A DNA stretch of 64,000 bases from Microbacterium album (GTDB lineage Bacteria; Actinomycetota; Actinomycetes; Actinomycetales; Microbacteriaceae), in the NCBI RefSeq assembly GCF_014643695.1, contig NZ_BMJY01000005.1, forward strand, positions 146,337 to 210,336. Direction: 5' to 3'. Below the pieces are notes generated by a model. It saw only the letters and a list, made by a program, of their open reading frames with translations. It did no database searches and was not told the DNA's origin. Positions 34,444 to 42,654 of this stretch are shown here, one piece after another. A program made the position numbers and the translations under genes. Each line of letters opens with the position of its first letter. The first letter of the stretch is position 1.

Positions 34444-35640
34444 CTACAGCGCCGCCAGCGCCCCGTCCAGGTCCTGCAGCAGATCGTCGATGTGCTCGAT
34501 GCCGACGGACAGGCGCACGACGTCGTCCGGGACGGCGAGCTCGGTTCCCCGCACGGACGCGTGCGTCATGGCGTCCGGGTAGTTCACGAGCGACTCGACG
34601 CCGCCGAGCGACTCGGCCAGCGCGAACACGCGCGTCGACTCGGCGAAGCGCCGGGCCGCTGCGGCGTCGCCGAGCGCGAGCGAGACGATGCCGCCGAAGC
34701 CCGACATCTGGGCCGCCGCGACCTCGTGCCCCGGGTGCGACGACAGGCCCGGATAGTAGACCCGCGCGACCCGGTCGTGCCGCTCGAGGAACTCGGCGAC
34801 CGCCTGCCCGTTGGCGCTGTGGCGCTCCATGCGCAGCGCGAGCGTCTTGATGCCGCGCGTGGTGAGCCACGCGTCGAGCGGGCCCGAGACGCCGCCCACC
34901 GCGAACTGCTGGAACTGGGCCTTCTCGGCGAGCGCGCGGTCGGCGAACACGAGCGCGCCGCCCACGACATCCGAGTGACCGCCGAGGTACTTGGTGGTGG
35001 AGTGCACGACCACGTCGGCGCCGAGCCCGATCGGGCGCTGCAGCGCGGGCGACGCGAACGTGTTGTCGACCACGACCAGGGAGCCGGCGGCGTGCGCCTT
35101 GTCGGCGAGGGCGCGGATGTCCGCGATGCGCAGCAGCGGATTGCTGGGGGTCTCGACCCACACGACCTTCGGCGCGCGCGCGGCGAGCGCCGCGTCGACC
35201 GCCTCGGTGTCGCTGAGGTCGACGACCCGCAGCCGCACACCCCACGGCCCCAGCACGCGATCGATCAGCCGGTACGTGCCGCCGTAGACGTCGTTGCCCA
35301 GCAGCACCTCGTCGCCCGGCTCCAGCACGGCCCGCAGCAGCGCGTCCTCCGCGGCGAGGCCCGACGCGAACGACAGCGCGCGGGCTCCCCCCTCGATCGC
35401 GGCGAGCTGCGTCTCGAGCGCCGTGCGCGTCGGATTGCCCGCGCGCCCGTACTCGTAGCCGTGCCGCAGCCCGCCGATGCCGTCCTGCGCGTACGTCGTG
35501 GAGAAGTGGACGGGCGGGATGACCGCTCCGGTGACCGGGTCGTGGTCCTGGCCGGCGTGGATCGCAGCGGTGTCGAAGCGCGTCCCGTCGAGGTGAGCGG
35601 TGTCGGGACGATCGGTGTCGGGACGATCGGTGTCGGTCAT
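34444..35640 (-). CDS. Cystathionine gamma-lyase / gamma-synthase (Cys/Met PLP family)
   Basis: 398 residues. PLP-binding lysine in VVHSTTKYLGGHSDV, the YEYGRAGNPTR motif near residue 65, and VYGGTYRLI near 118 mark the trans-sulfuration family. The start ATG 35640 overlaps the stop of cystathionine beta-synthase (ATGA), so these two enzymes probably carry out reverse trans-sulfuration (homocysteine to cysteine); in that context lyase activity is more likely than MetB synthase, but sequence alone does not separate them. The N-terminus contains repeated DTDRP units from a 15-nt tandem repeat. Confidence 0.93.
   Translation of the reverse strand: MTDTDRPDTDRPDTAHLDGTRFDTAAIHAGQDHDPVTGAVIPPVHFSTTYAQDGIGGLRHGYEYGRAGNPTRTALETQLAAIEGGARALSFASGLAAEDALLRAVLEPGDEVLLGNDVYGGTYRLIDRVLGPWGVRLRVVDLSDTEAVDAALAARAPKVVWVETPSNPLLRIADIRALADKAHAAGSLVVVDNTFASPALQRPIGLGADVVVHSTTKYLGGHSDVVGGALVFADRALAEKAQFQQFAVGGVSGPLDAWLTTRGIKTLALRMERHSANGQAVAEFLERHDRVARVYYPGLSSHPGHEVAAAQMSGFGGIVSLALGDAAAARRFAESTRVFALAESLGGVESLVNYPDAMTHASVRGTELAVPDDVVRLSVGIEHIDDLLQDLDGALAAL
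35598..35637. repeat. 15-nt tandem repeat in the first codons of the gamma-lyase/synthase gene
   Basis: CGGTGTCGGGACGAT occurs at 35598-35612 and 35613-35627, with a further partial copy to 35637. It encodes DTDRP-type repeats before the conserved part of the enzyme, so copy number could vary without harming the fold. Confidence 0.7.
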
Positions 35641-36650
35641 CGGAGGCTCCTCAGCAGATCGGCGGGCACGAGCGGATCGGGGGTGTCGACCGCGAAACCA
35701 TGCTCGCGCATCCAGCCGTCGTCGAACACCTTCCCGAGGTATCCGCGTCCGTGGTCGGGCAGCAGCACGACCACGACCGCGTCGGCCGGGAGGTCCCGGG
35801 CGGCGCGCAGCGCGGCGACGACCGCCATCCCGCTGGAGCCGCCGACCAGCAGCCCCTCCTCGCGCGCGAGGCGGCGCGTCATCGCGAACGCCTCGGCGTC
35901 GCCCACGCGGTGGATCTCGTCCACGACCGACGGATCGAACGCCCCGGGCCAGAAGTCCTCGCCGACGCCCTCGACGAGATAGCCGTGCACGCCGTCGTCG
36001 TTCTCGGCCGAGTAGATCGAGCCGACGGGGTCCGCGCCGACGATCCGCACCGTGCCCTCGGACGCCTCCCTCAGGTAGCGTCCGGTTCCGGTGATGGTGC
36101 CGCCCGTGCCGACGCCGGCGACGAAGTGCGTGACCCTCCCCTCAGTGTCCCGCCAGATCTCCGGCCCCGTGGTCTCGTAGTGGCTGCGCGGGCCGTTCTG
36201 GTTCTCGTACTGATTGGGCTTGTACGCCCCCGGGATCTCCGCCACGAGCCGGTCGGACACGCTGTAGTAGGAGCGCGGATCGTCGGGCTCGACGTTCGTG
36301 GGGGTCACGACGACCTCGGCCCCGTAGGCGCGCAGGACGGCGCGCTTGTCCTCGGAGACCTTGTCCGGAACGACGAACACCATCCGGTAGCCGCGCTGCT
36401 GCGCCACGAGAGCGAGCCCCACTCCGGTGTTGCCGCTCGTGGGCTCGACGATGACGCCGCCCGGTCGCAGCAGGCCGTCGCGTTCGGCGGCGTCGATGAT
36501 GTTGGCCGCGATGCGGTCCTTGGACGAGCCGCCCGGGTTGAAGTACTCGACCTTCGCGAGCACGGTGGCGGCGATGCCGTCGGTCACGTGGTTCAGGCGG
36601 ATGAGCGGCGTCGAGCCGACGAGGTCGGCGACGGTGCGGGCGTAGCGCAA
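35637..36650 (-). CDS. cbs: Cystathionine beta-synthase
   Basis: 337 residues of the PLP fold-type II family. PLP lysine in NPGGSSKDRIAANI (K44), substrate loop TSGNTG (71-76), phosphate loop GTGGTITGTG and the GEDFWPGAFD stretch typical of cystathionine beta-synthase as opposed to cysteine synthase CysK. The C-terminal CBS-domain pair of longer homologues is absent. The start MRYARTVADLVGSTP requires TTG at 36650, with no clear Shine-Dalgarno sequence; nothing better lies upstream. Condenses serine with homocysteine. Coupled to the next gene by ATGA. Confidence 0.9.
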   Translation of the reverse strand: MRYARTVADLVGSTPLIRLNHVTDGIAATVLAKVEYFNPGGSSKDRIAANIIDAAERDGLLRPGGVIVEPTSGNTGVGLALVAQQRGYRMVFVVPDKVSEDKRAVLRAYGAEVVVTPTNVEPDDPRSYYSVSDRLVAEIPGAYKPNQYENQNGPRSHYETTGPEIWRDTEGRVTHFVAGVGTGGTITGTGRYLREASEGTVRIVGADPVGSIYSAENDDGVHGYLVEGVGEDFWPGAFDPSVVDEIHRVGDAEAFAMTRRLAREEGLLVGGSSGMAVVAALRAARDLPADAVVVVLLPDHGRGYLGKVFDDGWMREHGFAVDTPDPLVPADLLRSLR

Positions 36651-36927
36651 GGGACTGTCCAGACTGTGGGGCGCGTGTGGCGCGGCGGCTGTCGGTGGGT
36701 TCTGAGGCGTGCTCGAAGAGCGGAGCGCGGCGGCTCAGCGACAACAGCGACAGGTCTGCACGCCGCCACCATAGCGCGCCCGTCGCCGCCGCGACAGAGT
36801 GTTACGTCACCATCGTCACATTCCGCGATGTGCGCGTCATAGGCCGACATGTCCACCCCCCGCGGCGTGTATCGGTGTATGACGTCCGGATGCGGCGGCG
36901 GGCCGGAGGTCGCATAACGTAGCCATC
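36651..36927. other. Divergent promoter region of sulfur amino-acid genes
   Basis: 277 bp between cystathionine beta-synthase (minus) and the O-acetylhomoserine sulfhydrylase gene (plus). It shows two ACTGT-containing copies (GGGACTGTCC, AGACTGTGGG at 36651-36670) and a -10-like CATAAC at 36913-36918 just 10 nt before the GTG start, which hints at a leaderless or near-leaderless plus-strand message. I see no SAM riboswitch fold and no TAGAC-N6-GTCTA (McbR-type) site. Confidence 0.4.
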
Positions 36928-38298
36928 GTGACCTCCTCCCCCGCTCCCTCGTCGCCCGCGCCCGGGGCGCCGGCGCACCGGATCGCCCCGCCCACGTACG
37001 AGTGGGACGGCTTCGGCTTCGACACCCGTCAGGTGCACGTGGGCGACACGGACCAGCACGGGTACCAGGCCCGCGTCGCGCCCATCTACCTGACCGCGGG
37101 CTACCGGTTCGACTCGTTCCGTCAGAGCTGGGACCGTTTCACCGGCGACGAGCCGGGCCAGCTCTACTCGCGCAACCTCAACCCGACGCATCTCGTCGCC
37201 GAGCAGCGGATCGCCTCTCTGGAGGGCGGCGCCGGCGCGATCGTCGTCGGGTCCGGGCAGGCCGCCATCACGTCCGCGATCCTGGGCCTGACCGGGGCGG
37301 GGGAGCACTTCGTGTCGACCGCGAGCATCTACAGCGGGACGCAGATCCTCTTCAACCGCACGTTCTCGCGTCTCGGGGTCGCGGTCGACTACGTGTGGGA
37401 CTGGACGGACGACGCCGAGTGGGACGCGCTGATCCGGCCGGAGACGAAGGCGATCTTCACCGAGACGATCCCGAACCCGAAGAACGACATCGTCGACATC
37501 GCGGCCGTCGCCCGCGTCGCGCAGCGCCACGGCCTCCCGCTCATCGTCGACAACACGATCGCCTCGCCGTACCTCACCCGTCCCATCGAGGACGGCGCCC
37601 ACATCGTCGTGCACTCCTCGACCAAGTTCCTCGCCGGTCACGGCGCCGGCCTGTCGGGAGTGATCGTGGACGGCGGCACGTTCGACTGGGCGGCCGCGTC
37701 GCGTCCCTACCCCGGCATCACCGACGCGCCCGCGCCGGGCCGGCCGTCGATGCTGGAGGCGTACGGCCGGCACGCCCTCGAGGCCTATCTCCGGCTGGGC
37801 ATCGTCAACGACATGGGTCCGGCGCTCTCGCCGCTCAACTCCTTCCTGCTGCAGCAGGGCATCGAGACGCTGTCGCTGCGGGTCGAGCGGCACGTCGACA
37901 ACGCGCATCGGATCGCGCTGTGGCTTCAGGAGCAGCCCGAGGTCGCACGCGTCGACTACGCGGGGCTGCCCTCGAGCCCGTACTACGAGATCGCGCAGCG
38001 CGTCTACGGCGGCCGGTCGGGCTCGGTGTTCGCGTTCAGCCTCGCCGGCGGCCGCGCCGCGGCCGAGCTGTTCTACGACTCGCTGCGGGTCTTCAGCCGC
38101 ATGACCAACATCGGCGACGTCCGGTCGATGGCGCTGCACCCGGCGACGACGACGCATGTCAGCTTCACCCAGGACATCCGCGACCGGCTGGGGATCGACG
38201 ACGGCCTCATCCGCCTGTCGATCGGCATCGAGACGGCCGACGACCTCATCGCCGACCTGCGCCGAGCCTTCGACGCGGTGTCGGAGGCCGGCCTGTGA
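36928..38298 (+). CDS. metY: O-acetylhomoserine (thiol)-lyase
   Basis: 456 residues from GTG 36928. A Cys/Met-metabolism PLP enzyme with PLP lysine in VHSSTKFLAGHGAG, the QLYSRNLNPTH motif and the long insertions and ~440-aa length of the O-acetylhomoserine sulfhydrylase subgroup. It makes homocysteine (from sulfide) or methionine (from methanethiol). No Shine-Dalgarno lies at the right distance (GGAGG is 19 nt away). It overlaps the next gene by GTGA, giving a three-gene unit with two LLM flavoproteins. Confidence 0.92.
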   Translation: MTSSPAPSSPAPGAPAHRIAPPTYEWDGFGFDTRQVHVGDTDQHGYQARVAPIYLTAGYRFDSFRQSWDRFTGDEPGQLYSRNLNPTHLVAEQRIASLEGGAGAIVVGSGQAAITSAILGLTGAGEHFVSTASIYSGTQILFNRTFSRLGVAVDYVWDWTDDAEWDALIRPETKAIFTETIPNPKNDIVDIAAVARVAQRHGLPLIVDNTIASPYLTRPIEDGAHIVVHSSTKFLAGHGAGLSGVIVDGGTFDWAAASRPYPGITDAPAPGRPSMLEAYGRHALEAYLRLGIVNDMGPALSPLNSFLLQQGIETLSLRVERHVDNAHRIALWLQEQPEVARVDYAGLPSSPYYEIAQRVYGGRSGSVFAFSLAGGRAAAELFYDSLRVFSRMTNIGDVRSMALHPATTTHVSFTQDIRDRLGIDDGLIRLSIGIETADDLIADLRRAFDAVSEAGL

Positions 38299-39248
38299 CG
38301 CCGGCCCCGCCCGGCAGCGCGTCGGACTCGCCCCGCAGCGCGCCCATCCGCCTCGGCCTCGCCCTGGCCGCGCCCGCGGTGCTCGCCCTCGCCACGAGCG
38401 GCCGGCTGCCGGAGCTGCGCGACGCGCTCGACGGGGGCGGCTTCCTGCGGATCGCGCGCGCCGACGAGCCGGGCATCGCTCCCGCGGCGTTCGACCTCCT
38501 CGACGACGAGGCGCTCCGGGGGCGCGCGCTCACGCCGGAGCCGCTCACGATCGCGTCCTACGCGAGCGGCTTCCTCCCCGGCATCCCACTGCTCGCCGAC
38601 GCGGACATCCTGCGGGAGCACCCCTACAACCTCGCGCGCCGCATCGGCAGCCTCGATCACATGACGGGCGGACGCAGCGGTGTCGTCGTCCGCGAGCCCC
38701 ACGACGGGCCGGACGCGGCGCGAGCGGCCGAGGCGCTGTGGCTCGTGCAGCAGCTGCTGCGCACGTGGCCGTTGGAGAGCGTGACGACCGACCGGGACGC
38801 GCCCGCGATCGCCGACGTCGAGCGCATCTGGGCGCCCGCGCACGACGGGCGCTACCGCGTGGCCGGCCCGCTCACGACGCCGTCGAGCCCTCAGGGCCTG
38901 CCCGTCTTCGTGCGCGCCCACGCCGAGCCCACGCACACCGGCGAGGCCCTCCACGATCTCGTCATCGACGCGGGATCGACGCTCCAGCTCGACGTCGACG
39001 ACGTCGCGGTGAGCGCGTGGCGCGCGGGCGACGACGTGCGGGCGATCGAGCTGCGGCCGCTCGCCGACGATCCGCGCGAGGCGCTGCGCCGCTGGCGCGA
39101 GGCGCGTCGCGCCGTGGCCGCCGCGACGGCGCCGCTCGCCGACGGCGAAACGCTGCGCGCGGCGCTGGGGCTCTCCGAACGCGCGCTCGTGCGCCCGGCG
39201 CAGGCGCACCCCGCCTTCGCGAGCGCATCCGGAAAGGACCTCTTCTGA
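38295..39248 (+). CDS. LLM-class flavoprotein (luciferase-like), short form
   Basis: 317 residues from GTG 38295 (GTGA overlap). A luciferase-like TIM-barrel protein: LARRIGSLDHMTGGRSGVVVREP matches the L-D-x-L-S-G-G-R region of the family, and IASYASGFLPG the N-terminal half. It is shorter than typical LLM monooxygenases and the segment after residue ~200 is divergent. It may act with the following LLM protein or handle flavin/reductase functions. Its position after metY suggests organosulfur use. Exact reaction unknown. Confidence 0.75.
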   Translation: MTPAPPGSASDSPRSAPIRLGLALAAPAVLALATSGRLPELRDALDGGGFLRIARADEPGIAPAAFDLLDDEALRGRALTPEPLTIASYASGFLPGIPLLADADILREHPYNLARRIGSLDHMTGGRSGVVVREPHDGPDAARAAEALWLVQQLLRTWPLESVTTDRDAPAIADVERIWAPAHDGRYRVAGPLTTPSSPQGLPVFVRAHAEPTHTGEALHDLVIDAGSTLQLDVDDVAVSAWRAGDDVRAIELRPLADDPREALRRWREARRAVAAATAPLADGETLRAALGLSERALVRPAQAHPAFASASGKDLF

Positions 39249-40489
39249 TGCCCGGAACCGAGTCCGAGCGGCGGCTCATCCTCAACGTCAACGTCATCGG
39301 CGTCGGCCAGCGGCCGGCCGCGTGGCGCCAGCCCGAGCTGCATCCGCGCGCCATCATCGATCCCGCGTACTGGGAGAACGTCGCGCGCATCGCCGAGCGC
39401 GGCATGATCGACGCGATCTTCATCGCGGACACCCCCGTCCTGTCGGATCCGCGACGGCGGCCGTGGCAGTACCTCGAGCCCTCGACGCTGCTGGCGCGCG
39501 TCGCCGCGGCGACGACCCACCTCGGCATGGTGTGGACCGCGTCGACCACGTACAACCATCCGGGCGAGCTGGCCGAGCGCCTGCTGACGCTCAACACGCT
39601 CTCCGGCGGCCGGGCGGCGTGGAACGTCGTCACGACCGTGAACCCGCGCGCGGCCGACAACTTCGGCGCGAGCCTCGGCGCGTACCGCCCCACCTCGGAC
39701 GAGCGCTACGCGCGCGCCGGCGCGTTCCTCGAGCAGGTGCTCGAGCTGTGGGACCGGGACGGGCGCGGGTGGGGCGGCGACCGCCCGCCGCGGCCCGTGC
39801 TCGTGCAGGCGGGCGGCTCGCAGGCGGGCCAGCGGCTCGCCGCGCGCCACGCCGACGTCGTGTACTCGGTCGAGATGGAGCTCGAGCAGGCGGTGCGCAG
39901 CCGTGCCGCCGTGCGCGCCTTCGCGGCCGAGGCGGGGCGCGACCCCGACGACGTCGCCGTGCTCCCCGGCCTCGCGCTGGTGATCGGGTCGACCGAGCGC
40001 GAGGCCCGCGAGCGCTTCGACCACTGGGAGAGCCGGGCCCATCCGAAGTTCAGCCTCGACGCGCTGTCGTTCGCGCTCGGCGTCGACGCCGAGCGGCTCG
40101 ACCTCGACGCACCGCTTCCCGCGGACGTGGTGGAGCACGAGCCGGATCCCGCGACGTTCAAGGGCTCGACGGGCTACCGCCGCTCGCTCATCGCGCACGC
40201 GCGCAAGGAGAACCTGACGGTGCGGCAGATGCTGCGCGACTTCGGCGGCTACGGGCAGCGGTTCATCGCCGGCACGCCCGAGCGGATCGCCGACTCGATC
40301 GAGGAGTGGTTCCGCGCCGGCGCGGCCGACGGCTTCAACGTCATGATCGACCTGTTCCCCTCCGGCCTGGAGGACTTCGTCGACCACGTCGTGCCGATCC
40401 TGCAGCGCCGCGGGCTCTTCCGCACCGAGTACGAGGAGCGGGACCTGCGCAGCCGGATCCGCGGCCGCTCGCGCGCGCTCGCGCACTGA
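39248..40489 (+). CDS. LLM-class FMN-dependent monooxygenase (NtaA/SnaA/DszA family)
   Basis: 413 residues from ATG 39248 (TGATG overlap). It carries the family blocks HPRAIIDPAYWENVARIAERG (near 30), DAIFIADTP, LEPSTLLARVAAATTHLGM, TLNTLSGGRAAWNVVTT, and the C-terminal GTPERIADSIEEWF. Members use FMNH2 from a separate reductase to oxidise nitrilotriacetate, sulfones, sulfonates or similar. A flavin reductase is encoded 1.2 kb away (41719-42333). With metY upstream I infer a role in scavenging sulfur from an organosulfur compound. Confidence 0.9.
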   Translation: MPGTESERRLILNVNVIGVGQRPAAWRQPELHPRAIIDPAYWENVARIAERGMIDAIFIADTPVLSDPRRRPWQYLEPSTLLARVAAATTHLGMVWTASTTYNHPGELAERLLTLNTLSGGRAAWNVVTTVNPRAADNFGASLGAYRPTSDERYARAGAFLEQVLELWDRDGRGWGGDRPPRPVLVQAGGSQAGQRLAARHADVVYSVEMELEQAVRSRAAVRAFAAEAGRDPDDVAVLPGLALVIGSTEREARERFDHWESRAHPKFSLDALSFALGVDAERLDLDAPLPADVVEHEPDPATFKGSTGYRRSLIAHARKENLTVRQMLRDFGGYGQRFIAGTPERIADSIEEWFRAGAADGFNVMIDLFPSGLEDFVDHVVPILQRRGLFRTEYEERDLRSRIRGRSRALAH

Positions 40490-40577
40490 GCCGGGCGCAC
40501 GGGCCGGGACTCGCCGCGGTGTCACAGGACGTCACACGGCGACCCCGGCATGGTCGCGGCGGGGATACGCTGGCGGC

Positions 40578-41528
40578 ATGTCGCAGCAGCCCCAGGTGTA
40601 CGTCATCCACGAGAACGCGGAGTGGTTCCCGCCCTTCGCCGCCGCCTTCGCCGCGCAGGGCGTGCCCGCGCAGGAGTGGCTGCTCACGGACGGCTCGATC
40701 GACCTGAGCGCCGAGCCGCCGCAGGGCGTGTTCTGGTCGCGCCTGTCGGCGTCCGCGCACACGCGCGACCACGCCGACTCCAAAGAGTACGGCCGTGCCG
40801 TGCTGCGCTGGCTCGAGTCGTGGGGCCGGACGGTCGTCAACGGCAGCGAGGTGCTCGAGCTCGAGGTGAGCAAGGTCGCGCAGCACGCCGCCCTGCGCGC
40901 CGCCGGCGTGGACGTGCCCGCCACCGCCGCGGTCTTCGGCCGCGGCGACCTGAAGACGCGCGCGCGGTCGTTCTCGGCCCCGTTCATCAGCAAGCACAAC
41001 CAGGGCGGCAAGGGCCTCGGCGTGCGTCGCTGGGACTCGCACGACGACTTCGACGCCTGGGTCGACGGCCCCGACTTCGAGCCGTCGCCCGACGGCATCA
41101 CGCTGCTGCAGGAGTACCTCTGGACGCGGGAGCCGTTCGTGACCCGCGCGGAGTACGTCGACGGCGAGCTCGTCTACGCCGTGCGCGTGGACACCAGCGC
41201 CGGCAGCTTCGAGCTGTGCCCCGCCGAGGCGTGCGCTGTCGACGGCGAGGACGGCACGCCCGCGCCGCCCCTGTTCCAGCTGCGCGAGGAGATCACGCCG
41301 GAGCACCCGCTGGTCGCCCAGCACCGGGCATTCCTGAAGGCCGCGGGCATCCGGATCGCCGGCATCGAGTTCGCCGAGACCTACGACGGCCGCCTGGTCA
41401 CGTACGACATCAACACCAACACGAACTACAACCCCGACGTCGAGGCGATCGCGCCCCACTCGGGTCCGGGGCGAATCGCGAGCCTGCTCGGCTCCCTGCT
41501 GACGCAGCACCAGCCCGTCCCCGCCTGA
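40578..41528 (+). CDS. ATP-grasp ligase (RimK-like)
   Basis: 316 residues from ATG 40578. ATP-grasp features: SKVAQHAALRAAGVDVPAT (helix before the ATP site), ISKHNQGGKGLGVRRW (glycine-rich P-loop-like K-x-x-x-G-G-K-G), a LLQEYLW strand and the metal-binding C-terminus GIEFAETYDGRLVTYDINTNTNYN. Relatives join amino acids to peptides or cofactors. Substrate unknown. It stands alone, 88 bp after the LLM gene, with a GTCAC-rich spacer. Confidence 0.82.
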   Translation: MSQQPQVYVIHENAEWFPPFAAAFAAQGVPAQEWLLTDGSIDLSAEPPQGVFWSRLSASAHTRDHADSKEYGRAVLRWLESWGRTVVNGSEVLELEVSKVAQHAALRAAGVDVPATAAVFGRGDLKTRARSFSAPFISKHNQGGKGLGVRRWDSHDDFDAWVDGPDFEPSPDGITLLQEYLWTREPFVTRAEYVDGELVYAVRVDTSAGSFELCPAEACAVDGEDGTPAPPLFQLREEITPEHPLVAQHRAFLKAAGIRIAGIEFAETYDGRLVTYDINTNTNYNPDVEAIAPHSGPGRIASLLGSLLTQHQPVPA

Positions 41529-41571
41529 CCGGCGACATCCGTCCCCGCCGCGACACTGCGTCCCTGCGCCC

Positions 41572-41634
41572 ACAATCCGTCGCCGCGCTCAGAATGCGTG
41601 AGGCACACGCATGCTCGGCGCGGGGACGGATTGT
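41572..41634. repeat. 63-nt intergenic palindrome
   Basis: Nested perfect arms: ACAATCCGTC/GACGGATTGT (41572-41581 with 41625-41634), CCGCGC/GCGCGG (41583-41588 with 41618-41623) and ATGCGTG/CACGCAT (41594-41600 with 41606-41612), 23 paired bases in all. Further GACATCCGTCCCC and GACACTGCGTCCC copies lie just before it (41534-41562). Same outline as 9767-9844. Confidence 0.65.
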
Positions 41635-41718
41635 CGGCGGAGGCGGGTCGCTCCCGCTGCGTTTCACATTGCGACAGCGCCGGCCCCGGCGCGCGCGGGG
41701 CGGCGGTAACGTCGGGGC

Positions 41719-42333
41719 ATGAGCAACACGAGCGCGAACACTGAGCCGGACGACAGCTCCGCGTCGGGGCGGGAGGAACGCGACGCGGCGTCCCGGGACC
41801 ACGCGGGAGAGCTGCTGTCCGTGCCCGGATCGCTCGACGCGGACGGCTTCAAGACGCTGTTCCGGGGCCACCCCGGCGGGGTCTCGGTCATCACGGCGGA
41901 AGGTCCGGATGGGCCGGTCGCCCTGACGGCGACATCGGTCGCGTCGGTCAGCGTGGACCCGCCGATGCTCATCTTCTCGGTCTCGGCACTGTCCTCGGCG
42001 ACCCCCGCCATCCTGGCCGCGGACACAATCGTCGTGCATCTGCTGGATGCCGACGACCTGCCGCTCGCCCGCCTGGCCTCCACGAGCGGCGTCGACCGCT
42101 TCGCCGACACGTCGCAGTGGACGCGCCTGTCAACGGGCGAGCCGCTCTTCCCGGGCGCACGGGCGTGGGCGCGCTGCGCGATCGTGAGCCGCCTCGAGGC
42201 GGGCGGATCGACCGTCATCGCGGCACACGCGCTGCAGGGCGAGACGAACCGAGGCCCGGAGCACGAGGCCGGCGCGCTGGTCTACCACAACCGCACGTGG
42301 CACCGCCTCGGCGATGCCTCGCGCATCGGCTGA
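41719..42333 (+). CDS. Flavin reductase domain protein
   Basis: 204 residues from ATG 41719. After a ~45-residue acidic N-terminal extension it matches flavin reductase (FMN-binding split barrel): FRGHPGGVSVITAEGPDGPVALTATSVASVSVDPPMLIFSVS, a SATPAILAADTIVVHLL block and NRTWHRLG at the C-terminus. It probably supplies reduced FMN to an LLM monooxygenase such as that at 39248-40489. The gene ends 4 bp from a convergent stop. Confidence 0.88.
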   Translation: MSNTSANTEPDDSSASGREERDAASRDHAGELLSVPGSLDADGFKTLFRGHPGGVSVITAEGPDGPVALTATSVASVSVDPPMLIFSVSALSSATPAILAADTIVVHLLDADDLPLARLASTSGVDRFADTSQWTRLSTGEPLFPGARAWARCAIVSRLEAGGSTVIAAHALQGETNRGPEHEAGALVYHNRTWHRLGDASRIG

Positions 42334-42337
42334 CGCG

Positions 42338-42586
42338 CTACTTCGCCAAGGCCGCCGTGCAGTAGGCCACCAGCGCGTTCGCGTGGCCGTGACCGAGGCC
42401 GTGCTCGGCCTTGAGCCATGCCACGACCTCCATGTGTTTCTCGGCGTCGAGCCGCTCCACGATCAGGTCCAGCCACTCCTGAACGGGCCGCCCGTACGTC
42501 TTCTCGATGCTGGGGAAGTACGACGCCGGCCCCTTCACCCTCTCGCCCGGCGCGATCTGCGGGGCCACGACCCTGTGCTCCGTCAT
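42338..42586 (-). CDS. DUF4287-domain small protein
   Basis: 82 residues from ATG 42586. It contains KGPASYFPSIEKTYGRPVQEW and HGLGHGHANALVAYC, the two conserved blocks of the DUF4287 family of short cytosolic proteins, whose role is unknown. No partner gene in the same direction. Confidence 0.85.
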   Translation of the reverse strand: MTEHRVVAPQIAPGERVKGPASYFPSIEKTYGRPVQEWLDLIVERLDAEKHMEVVAWLKAEHGLGHGHANALVAYCTAALAK

Positions 42587-42654
42587 GCGCACACGGTAGC
42601 AGCGGCCTCCGACGTGAGCGTTCGCGTCGCCGCCATGAACCGGCAGTCGCCGCG

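Noticed and set aside
36651..36927. SAM riboswitch or McbR operator in front of sulfur genes
   Set aside because: No conserved riboswitch core or TAGAC-N6-GTCTA sequence could be made out on either strand.
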